Under the pieces are notes generated by a model, which was given only the letters and a program-made list of their open reading frames with translations, was not told the DNA's origin and searched no databases. 21,590 nt of DNA from assembly GCA_964517875.1 (NCBI GenBank), contig CAZFEU010000041.1, positions 1-21,590 of the forward strand. The letters are read 5' to 3'. How positions within the stretch are numbered: the first letter of the stretch is position 1; every line of letters begins with the position of its first letter. The stretch comes from JAJPXC01 sp964517875. Lineage in GTDB: Bacteria; Bacteroidota; Bacteroidia; Bacteroidales; Muribaculaceae. Of this stretch, positions 15,354 through 21,590 are shown in pieces. The translations under genes and the position numbers were made by a program.

Positions 15354-17825
15354 TTAGCGCAACTCGGCGTTGAGCCGGCGTTGCAGCGATGTGATGATGC
15401 GCTGCATTGCGGCATCGATCTGCTGGTCGGTGAGTGTGCGCTCATCATCCTGCAGGGTCATGGTGATGGCGTAGGATTTCTTGCCTGCGGGTAGCTTGTC
15501 GCCTTCATACACGTCGAAGAGCTGCACGCTGCGCAGCATCTTGCGCTCACCCTCGCGCACGGCGGCCTCCACTTGTTGCATTGTGATATTCTGGTCGAGC
15601 AGCAGGGCGAGGTCGCGTTTTACGGGCTGAGTTTTGGGCAGTGGTGCGTAGGTCACCTGACGCTTGAGCGCAAGCTTCACAAGGGCATCCCAGTCGAGCT
15701 CGGCGAACACGACGGGCTGCTTGATGTCGCACATTTTCAAAAGATTCTTTGCCACTATACCCAGTGTCCCTAATGCTTTGCCCGAACGGGTTGCGATGGT
15801 GATACCTGCCGAGTATACGTCATTGGGGGCTGTGGTGCTGAGAGCCACTTCCTTGGCGTTGATGCCCAGACGTGCCATTATGTTGGCTACAATGGCTTTG
15901 AGGTCGAAGATGTCGGCGGTTTCGGCCTTGGTGTGCCAGTTGGCAAGACGCATATCGCCTGTGAGCCACAGTGCCAGGCGTGAGCCTTGCGAGAAGGGGG
16001 CGAGCACGTTTTCGGCGGTCGACTGTGCCTGTGGGTTTAGGAAGTACACGTTGCCAAACTCATACATCTTGAGGTCGGGGATGCGGCGGTTGATATTGTG
16101 GGCAAGCGACTCCAGGCCGCCGAACAGCAGCGTCTGTCGCATTACGTTGAGGTCGGAGCTCAGGGGGTTGAGCAGCTTCACGCAGTGGTCGGCCGGATAG
16201 GTGGGGAGTGCCGAGTAATACTTCTCGGCAGTGAGAGAGTTGTTGAGTATCTCGTTGAATCCCAGGCCAGTGAGCTGCTCGCTTATCAGCTTGCGCAAGT
16301 CGTCGTCGGCATCGGTAGCCGATTTGAACGATAGGCTTGAGTGCACTTGCTGGGGCATCTCCACGTTGTTGTAGCCATATACGCGGAGTATTTCCTCAAT
16401 CACGTCGCATGGGCGCTGCACGTCGACGCGGTAGGTTGGTACCTGTAGGTGTAGCACTCCGTCGTTGCTGTCGGCTATGGCGATTTCGAGCGCTGTAAGT
16501 ATTGAATCAATGGTTTCGGCGGGGATGTGTTTGCCGATGAGTGAGTCGACCTGGGCGTAGGGTAGCGTCACGTCGAATGGTTTCACCGGGTCGGGGTATA
16601 TGTCGATGAAGTTGCCCACGATCACTCCGCCTGCCAGCTCAAGGATGAGCTTGGTGGCTAAGCGCAGGGCATACATACATCCGTTGGGGTCGATGCCGCG
16701 CTCGTAGCGGAATGATGCGTCGGTCGAGAGACCCTGGCGGCGTGCCGTCTTGCGGATGCGTGTGGGGTTGAAGTAGGCACTTTCTATGAATACGTTGGTG
16801 GTAGACTCGGTCACTCCGGAGTCGAGACCGCCGAATACGCCGGCTATGCACATGGGCTTATCGGCATCGCATATCATCAGGTCGCGGTCGTCGAGCTTAT
16901 GTTCGGCACCGTCGAGTGTGGTGAAGGGAGTGCCTGAGGGGCATGTGCGCACCTCGATGCGGTGCCCTGCGATTTTGTCGTAGTCGAAGCTGTGGAGCGG
17001 ATGGCAGAAGCCGTTGAGTATATAATTGGTGATGTCAACAATGTTGTTGATGGGCCTCTGGCCGATAGCTGTCAGGCGGTCTTTGAGCCATTGGGGGCTT
17101 TCAGCTACCTTTACGCCCTTGATAGTGACACCGCAGTAGCGGGGACATCCCTGGCGGTCGATTACCTCTACTGTACTAGCGCCCTCGGCCGTGGCCGGAG
17201 CGGGGAGGTGCTCAACGTCGGGGCGGCGCAGGGTGGCGGGGCGGTTATGGCGGTTGAGCCATGCGCTCAGGTCGCGTGCCACGCCGTAGTGCGAGGCTGC
17301 ATCAATGCGGTTGGGGGTGAGGTCGACCTCAAGCACATAATCGCTCGACAGGTTATAGTAATCGGCAGCGGGTGTGCCGGGCTTTACATCGTCGGTAATT
17401 ACAATGATGCCGTCGTGCGATGTGCCCACCCCGATTTCGTCCTCGGCACATATCATGCCAAATGATTCTACGCCGCGGATTTTTGATTTTTTGATTTGGA
17501 ATTCTTTATCACCGTCATAAAGTGTGGTACCTACAGTGGCCACTACTACAGTCTGGCCGGCGGCAACGTTGGGCGCGCCACACACGATTTGGGTGGGTTG
17601 GCCATCGCCGAGGTCCACTGTGGTGATATGCAGGTGGTCGCTGTTGGGATGTTCCTGGCAAGTGAGCACTTTGCCGATCACTATGCCTCGCAAGCCACCG
17701 CGTATTGACTCCACCTCTTCAACCGATCCGGTTTCGAGTCCGAGCGAGGTGAGCGCTGCCGCCAACTCATCGGGAGTAAGGTCGAAGTCTACGTATTCTT
17801 TAAGCCATTTATATGATATGTTCAT
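15354..17825 (-). CDS. pheT: Phenylalanyl-tRNA synthetase beta subunit
   Basis: PheT is the beta subunit of the alpha2-beta2 enzyme that charges tRNA-Phe. The 823-residue chain begins MNISYKWLKEYVDFDLTPDE. An EMAP/OB-fold tRNA-binding domain follows at about 40-155 (GKVLTCQEHPNSDHLHIT), then the B3/B4 editing region (about 210-380) with DITNYILNGFCHPLHSFD and the B5 domain (about 405-480). The catalytic-like core contains GFNEILNNSLT. A C-terminal ferredoxin-like anticodon-binding domain spans about 730-822 (QPVKRDLALLLDQ, DDERTLTDQQID). The length is normal. The alpha-subunit gene pheS is not adjacent: upstream lies a divergent secreted-protein gene, as is common when the two subunits are unlinked. 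yebC follows in the same direction. Confidence 0.97.
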   Translation of the reverse strand: MNISYKWLKEYVDFDLTPDELAAALTSLGLETGSVEEVESIRGGLRGIVIGKVLTCQEHPNSDHLHITTVDLGDGQPTQIVCGAPNVAAGQTVVVATVGTTLYDGDKEFQIKKSKIRGVESFGMICAEDEIGVGTSHDGIIVITDDVKPGTPAADYYNLSSDYVLEVDLTPNRIDAASHYGVARDLSAWLNRHNRPATLRRPDVEHLPAPATAEGASTVEVIDRQGCPRYCGVTIKGVKVAESPQWLKDRLTAIGQRPINNIVDITNYILNGFCHPLHSFDYDKIAGHRIEVRTCPSGTPFTTLDGAEHKLDDRDLMICDADKPMCIAGVFGGLDSGVTESTTNVFIESAYFNPTRIRKTARRQGLSTDASFRYERGIDPNGCMYALRLATKLILELAGGVIVGNFIDIYPDPVKPFDVTLPYAQVDSLIGKHIPAETIDSILTALEIAIADSNDGVLHLQVPTYRVDVQRPCDVIEEILRVYGYNNVEMPQQVHSSLSFKSATDADDDLRKLISEQLTGLGFNEILNNSLTAEKYYSALPTYPADHCVKLLNPLSSDLNVMRQTLLFGGLESLAHNINRRIPDLKMYEFGNVYFLNPQAQSTAENVLAPFSQGSRLALWLTGDMRLANWHTKAETADIFDLKAIVANIMARLGINAKEVALSTTAPNDVYSAGITIATRSGKALGTLGIVAKNLLKMCDIKQPVVFAELDWDALVKLALKRQVTYAPLPKTQPVKRDLALLLDQNITMQQVEAAVREGERKMLRSVQLFDVYEGDKLPAGKKSYAITMTLQDDERTLTDQQIDAAMQRIITSLQRRLNAELR

Positions 17826-17880
17826 AGTCGTTTTTATTGGGTATTGCGGGCTGACACGGTCAACCTCCCCTATTAACGCG

Positions 17881-17888
17881 CAAATTTA
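17881..17888 (-). promoter_or_regulatory. Putative -7 element for pheT
   Basis: On the - strand this reads TAAATTTG, an exact TAnnTTTG match. It gives a predicted leader of about 50 nt before the pheT start. No good TTTG is seen at the expected -33 distance, so support is partial. Confidence 0.4.
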
Positions 17889-17921
17889 CAAAAAAAATCT
17901 TAAAGTGGCCGGAAAAATGAC

Positions 17922-17929
17922 TACCTTTG
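17922..17929 (+). promoter_or_regulatory. Putative -7 element for the secreted protein at 18023
   Basis: TACCTTTG matches TAnnTTTG exactly. The region 19-21 nt upstream is only TCTTAA, so the -33 element is weak. The predicted leader is about 88 nt. It is divergent from, and close to, the pheT -7 element. Confidence 0.5.
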
Positions 17930-17933
17930 TGGC

Positions 17934-17989
17934 GTAGCTTGCTTACACACATGTAGCTTCGGGGGTTTGCCCCTATTGAGTACACACAT
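17934..17989 (+). repeat. Short direct repeats in the leader of the 18023 gene
   Basis: GTAGCTT occurs at 17934-17940 and 17953-17959, and TACACACAT at 17944-17952 and 17981-17989. A small GGGG/CCCC hairpin (17962-17973) lies between the second and last of these. All lie in the predicted transcribed leader. They could be a protein or RNA target, or chance in a short region. Confidence 0.35.
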
Positions 17990-18022
17990 TTATCACTAAC
18001 AAATATTTCTAAGTTTCACATT

Positions 18023-19729
18023 ATGAAGTTTACACAATTACTTAGCAACAAGCATCTCGCCATGCTCGCCGCGGTATGTCTTGTGGCCTCGGTCCAGAGC
18101 TCGTATGCTCAGGAATGGCAGTCGTTAACTACCAAAAACCAAGTAAAGTTGGGCGTCAATCCCCTCAAGAGCAAAATGAATCGCACCGCAACCACTGCCA
18201 CCTCGCAGATGCGCATGGCAAAGGCTGCAGGCGACATGCCTATCACTGAGGTGCCTGAAGGTGAGCACATTCAGTATACATCGCAGTCGCTGAGCTTCAC
18301 TTCGGCAGGAGGATTGAGCTATGGTCCTTCAAGTGGCCCGATTGAAGTAGTCTATTGCGACAATGGCGACGTATATTTCAAGGAGATGATTACCGGCGGT
18401 GGTTTCGGCACCTATATTAAAGGTACGTATGCCGATGGCAAGATTACGGTGAAGCTCCCGCAGGTGGTATATGCCGACGATTCGGAATTCAGCGACTATT
18501 TCAGCTACAGCCTCTCGCTCATCAACCTTGCATACAACGAGACTGAGGAAGGGCTGATGATATCGTTCACTCATGTAAGTGACGAGGACAACGTGGTGAC
18601 TTACACCGTGAGCGATGACCGCAGCTCATTGAAGCTCGATCTCAACCCCGAATTGACGCTTGAGTCATCGACTCCTCCGGCTCAGTGCATTGCATTCATC
18701 GACAACGAGGGTGACTGGGCAAATTTTGGAACCAGCGTGCAGCAGCTCGACAAGTTTGAATACACCCAGGTGGTGATGCCCGAAGGCGTAACCCCTGAAT
18801 ACTGGACACTGGCTTCATCGACAGGTAGTCGCATGGTCAATGTGGTGTTTACCGAGGATGGCAAGTCGATTTATATCCAGAACTTCACCGATCTTTACCC
18901 CGAGGGTTGCATCAAGGGCTCGATTGAGGGTGATAAGGTGATCTTCGAGTCGCCCCAATATATGGGTATATGCGAGGACTACGGATTGTATGTGTTCATG
19001 GTAGCCGCCAATATCGGTGAAGAGGATTACAGCATACTCCCCTCATTGACCTTCACCTACGATGCCGAGGCAAAGCAGCTCGCTCTGAATAGCCCCGACG
19101 ATTACCTGGTGATAAGCTCGGATGCTGACGATATCATGTCGTACTACGAGATGTACGAGAACCCCACTCTCACGCAGATTGACCCCACCAAGATCAATGC
19201 TGCTCCCAAGACTCCCGAGGTGGGCTACTACATCGCCTATCAGGAGGAATATGGCTGGGGAGCGTTCACATGGTCGATTCCCGCCGTCAACGTCAACGAG
19301 GTGATGCTCGATACCAGCCGCATGTACTGGCACTTCCTTGTCAACGGCGAGCCCTACGAAATCACCACCGAGGAGTATCCCGGTGTAGCTGAGAATATGG
19401 TGAACATACCCTATGACTATACCGATGAAGACTGGGACATCATGGCTTACGGTCAGGATCACGACATATATTTCCATATCGCTGATGCTGACACATTCGG
19501 ATGCCAGTCATTCTACATCGGCGACAACGATGTGGTTTATGCCTCCGAGGTGTGCACCTATGATGTAAGTGGCGTGGCCATAGTTGATGCCGACAGCAAT
19601 GCGCCTGTCAAGGCTTGGTTCACCGACCTTCTTGGTCGCAAGGTAGAGCGTCCCGGACTGGGTCTCTACATCCTCACCGAGCAACTTGGCGACGGCACCA
19701 TCCGCTCATCCAAGATTTATCGACGCTAA
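18023..19729 (+). CDS. Secreted protein of unknown function
   Basis: This is a 568-residue exported protein I do not recognise as a named family. The signal peptide ends near residue 29 (SSYA before QEW). A basic, Met/Thr-rich linker follows (about 35-70), then a long, acidic, probably beta-rich region with many Tyr, Asp and Glu residues, giving an acidic mature protein. The last 35 or so residues contain TDLLGRKVERPGLGLYILTE and end SSKIYRR. This resembles the LxGRxV...GxYI pattern of C-terminal domains in Bacteroidota type IX secretion cargo and related surface proteins, but a shortened form. Type IX export is therefore possible, not shown. It is transcribed divergently from pheT and convergently with gpsA, with a hairpin at 19760-19783 between, so it appears to be monocistronic. 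Confidence 0.7.
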   Translation: MKFTQLLSNKHLAMLAAVCLVASVQSSYAQEWQSLTTKNQVKLGVNPLKSKMNRTATTATSQMRMAKAAGDMPITEVPEGEHIQYTSQSLSFTSAGGLSYGPSSGPIEVVYCDNGDVYFKEMITGGGFGTYIKGTYADGKITVKLPQVVYADDSEFSDYFSYSLSLINLAYNETEEGLMISFTHVSDEDNVVTYTVSDDRSSLKLDLNPELTLESSTPPAQCIAFIDNEGDWANFGTSVQQLDKFEYTQVVMPEGVTPEYWTLASSTGSRMVNVVFTEDGKSIYIQNFTDLYPEGCIKGSIEGDKVIFESPQYMGICEDYGLYVFMVAANIGEEDYSILPSLTFTYDAEAKQLALNSPDDYLVISSDADDIMSYYEMYENPTLTQIDPTKINAAPKTPEVGYYIAYQEEYGWGAFTWSIPAVNVNEVMLDTSRMYWHFLVNGEPYEITTEEYPGVAENMVNIPYDYTDEDWDIMAYGQDHDIYFHIADADTFGCQSFYIGDNDVVYASEVCTYDVSGVAIVDADSNAPVKAWFTDLLGRKVERPGLGLYILTEQLGDGTIRSSKIYRR

Positions 19730-19759
19730 CGGCCGATAAGATAAATATCATAAAGAGTA

Positions 19760-19783
19760 GGGGCCCTGCGTCAGCGGGGCCCC
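19760..19783. terminator. Bidirectional terminator hairpin
   Basis: GGGGCCCTGC (19760-19769) pairs with GCGGGGCCCC (19774-19783) with one T-G pair and a GTCA loop. It lies between the convergent secreted-protein gene and gpsA, 30 bp and 24 bp from their stops. The + strand tail is TTAATTATTTG, with no long T tract on either side. Confidence 0.75.
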
Positions 19784-19807
19784 TTAATTATTTGTGTGGT
19801 GTTGGTG

Positions 19808-20803
19808 TCAGACGAAGCGGCGCGCCATTGCCGCCATGGCGCGGGCCGGTGACAGGCCGCGGTATAGTATATCGTATACGCCCGATGCTATCGGCATGTC
19901 CACCTCGTAGCGCTCATTGATTTCGTGGATGCATTTTGAACCGTAGTAGCCTTCGGCAGTCTGTTCCATCTCCATGCGGGCGGCGCGCACTGAGTAGCCT
20001 TTGCCTATCATGGCTCCGAAGTTGTGGTTGCGCGAGAATCGGCTGTAGCTCGTCACAAGCAGGTCGCCAAGGTACACTGAGTCGCATATCTGCCGGGGGC
20101 GGGGACTCACTGAGTCGATGAAGCGTTCCATCTCGCGGATTGCGTTGCTCACAAGCATGGCCACGAAGTTGTCGCCTTGCTTCATGCCGTGGACTATGCC
20201 GGCGGCTATTGAGTATACATTTTTCAGCACACCGGCATACTCGATGCCGTCAACGTCGGATGATGTAATCGTGTGAGTGTGCTTGCCGGCTACGCGAGTG
20301 GCCATCAGGTCGGCGCGGGCAGTGTCGTGGCACCCTATAGTGAGGTAGCTCAGGCGGTCGAGAGCCACTTCCTCGGCGTGGCATGGGCCGCTGATGACAA
20401 GCATACGGTCGTGAGCTATGTGGAACTGCTCGGTCATGTATTCGCTCACAAGCTGGTTGGAATCAGGTACGATGCCCTTCACTGCTGATACTACCGCTTT
20501 CTGTGAAAGGTCGACATTGATTTTCTCCATGTGCGACTTGAAGTAGGGTGAGGGCACGGCGATCACCAGCGTGTCGGCGCTTTCGCACGCCTTATTTATG
20601 TCAGATGTGAAATGTATGCGGTCGGTGTCAAAAGGCACGTCAGTGAGATAGGCTGGGTTGTGGCCAAGGCGTATGAAGTCGTCGATGCGGTCGTCACGGC
20701 GCATGTACCACGTGATTTCTGCCTCGTTCTGAAGCAGGAGCTTGGATAATGCGGTAGCCCAGCTGCCTCCGCCAAGCACGGCAATTCGTCCGGGAAAGTT
20801 CAT
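19808..20803 (-). CDS. gpsA: Glycerol-3-phosphate dehydrogenase [NAD(P)+]
   Basis: GpsA reduces dihydroxyacetone phosphate to sn-glycerol 3-phosphate in the cytoplasm, supplying the backbone for phospholipids. The 331-residue protein has the nucleotide-binding loop AVLGGGSWATALS at 8-20, IAVPSP at 81-86, SAVKG at 106-110 (K109), SGPCHAEEVA at 138-147 and the catalytic-lysine segment EYAGVLKNVYSIAAGI at 188-203 (K194). The length is normal for the family. It follows lysS by 26 bp on the same strand, so the two are probably cotranscribed. I recall lysS-gpsA as a common pair in Bacteroidales, often followed by pgi. Here no pgi follows, because a convergent gene comes next. Confidence 0.96.
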   Translation of the reverse strand: MNFPGRIAVLGGGSWATALSKLLLQNEAEITWYMRRDDRIDDFIRLGHNPAYLTDVPFDTDRIHFTSDINKACESADTLVIAVPSPYFKSHMEKINVDLSQKAVVSAVKGIVPDSNQLVSEYMTEQFHIAHDRMLVISGPCHAEEVALDRLSYLTIGCHDTARADLMATRVAGKHTHTITSSDVDGIEYAGVLKNVYSIAAGIVHGMKQGDNFVAMLVSNAIREMERFIDSVSPRPRQICDSVYLGDLLVTSYSRFSRNHNFGAMIGKGYSVRAARMEMEQTAEGYYGSKCIHEINERYEVDMPIASGVYDILYRGLSPARAMAAMARRFV

Positions 20804-20829
20804 AACCAGTGAGTTGATCAGTTGTGGAC

Positions 20830-21590
20830 TTATTGTTTCTTCTCCGGGCGCATCTGTGGGAAGAATAGCACTTCCTGTATTGTAGTCTGGCCGGTCATCA
20901 ACATCACCAGTCGGTCCATGCCGATACCCATGCCCGATGTGGGGGGCATGCCGTATTCGAGGGCGCGGATGAAGTCGTGGTCGATAATCATTGCTTCGTC
21001 ATCACCCTTCTCGCTCAGACGCATCTGCTCTACGAATCGGTTGTACTGGTCGATTGGGTCGTTGAGCTCAGAGTATGCATTGGCAAGCTCCTTGCCGTTG
21101 ACCATCAGCTCGAATCGCTCGGTGAGCTCGGGATTGTCGCGGTGACGCTTGGTCAGGGGCGACATCTCGATGGGGTAGTCGATGATGAACGTGGGCTGTA
21201 TGTAGTTGCCCTCGCATTTCTCGCCGAAGATTTCATCGATCAGCTTCCCTTTGCCCATCGACTTGTCGACTTCGATGTGCAGTTTGTGGCACACCTCGCG
21301 CAGCTGCTCCTCATCCATGCCGGTGATGTCGTAGCCGGTGAAGTCCTTGATGGCCTGGGTCATGGTGACGCGCTTGAAGGGGGCTTTGAACGATATTACG
21401 TTGTCGCCAACTTTCACTTCGGTAGTGCCGTTGACATCGAGGCATATCTTCTCGAGCATCCGCTCAGTGAAGTCCATCATCCAGTTATAGTCCTTATAGG
21501 CTACATAGATCTCCATGCAGGTGAACTCGGGGTTGTGGGTGCGGTCCATGCCCTCGTTGCGGAAATTCTTGGAGAACTCATAGACGCCCT
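20830..21590 (-). CDS. lysS: Lysyl-tRNA synthetase, C-terminal part (cut by window end)
   Basis: LysS charges tRNA-Lys with lysine. Only the C-terminal 253 residues or so are in the window: the frame stays open to the right edge (GVYEFSKNFRNEG precedes the internal Met at 21549), so the 5' end lies outside. Class II motif 2 is visible as FRNEGMDRTHNPEF, followed by CMEIYVAYKDYNWMM, and motif 3 as GMGIGMDRLVMLMTGQ with the usual ending EVLFFPQMRPE. The N-terminal OB-fold anticodon domain is missing from this window. The chain ends soon after motif 3. gpsA follows after 26 bp. Confidence 0.97.
   Translation of the reverse strand, partial: GVYEFSKNFRNEGMDRTHNPEFTCMEIYVAYKDYNWMMDFTERMLEKICLDVNGTTEVKVGDNVISFKAPFKRVTMTQAIKDFTGYDITGMDEEQLREVCHKLHIEVDKSMGKGKLIDEIFGEKCEGNYIQPTFIIDYPIEMSPLTKRHRDNPELTERFELMVNGKELANAYSELNDPIDQYNRFVEQMRLSEKGDDEAMIIDHDFIRALEYGMPPTSGMGIGMDRLVMLMTGQTTIQEVLFFPQMRPEKKQ

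Noticed and set aside
15349..15361. Small inverted repeat TGCGC/GCGCA across the pheT stop codon
   Set aside because: A 5-bp stem with a 3-nt loop and no T tract. Too weak to call a terminator inside the pheT-yebC unit.

Overview
The window looks like a chromosomal segment of a Bacteroidales bacterium, most likely a gut Muribaculaceae (S24-7) relative. The evidence is the Bacteroidota-type promoters (TTTG, about 20 nt, TAnnTTTG) upstream of several genes, the lack of clear Shine-Dalgarno sites, and Bacteroidota-style families: a DUF5715-like protein, a long AsmA-like protein, a YebC with the MGRAFEYRKARK start, and a DcaP-like porin. The placement comes from reading the sequence, not from a database search.

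Layout, left to right. (1) greA and a HIT-family gene form a short + strand operon with a promoter and a terminator-like hairpin in the leader. (2) A four-gene + strand operon follows: DUF5715-like protein, 1234-residue AsmA-like protein, HAD hydrolase and aroB. Its genes overlap or nearly touch, and hairpins close it. (3) An accessory-looking block spans 7725-11960. It holds a secreted helical-repeat/BspA-LRR/Sel1 protein with its own promoter and strong terminator, then a small two-domain putative regulator overlapping a transmembrane Ser/Thr kinase. Two near-identical 20-bp motifs in inverted orientation sit in front of the two promoters of this block. (4) On the - strand lie a DcaP-like porin and a divergent glutaminase. 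(5) On the - strand lies pheT-yebC. (6) On the + strand, divergent from pheT, lies a secreted protein of unknown function. (7) On the - strand lies lysS (cut by the window end) followed by gpsA.

Most of the window is housekeeping: transcription elongation, aminoacyl-tRNA synthesis, the shikimate pathway, phospholipid precursor synthesis and envelope maintenance. The part most worth study is 7725-11960. There a possible envelope sensing module (kinase lacking a classical glycine-rich loop, overlapping regulator, adjacent secreted repeat protein) is linked by a shared upstream motif. Second in interest are a glutaminase-like protein with altered active-site motifs and a greA leader resembling an attenuator or small-RNA arrangement. 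No tRNA, rRNA, CRISPR array, insertion sequence or transposase was seen, and no gap between genes exceeds 300 bases.
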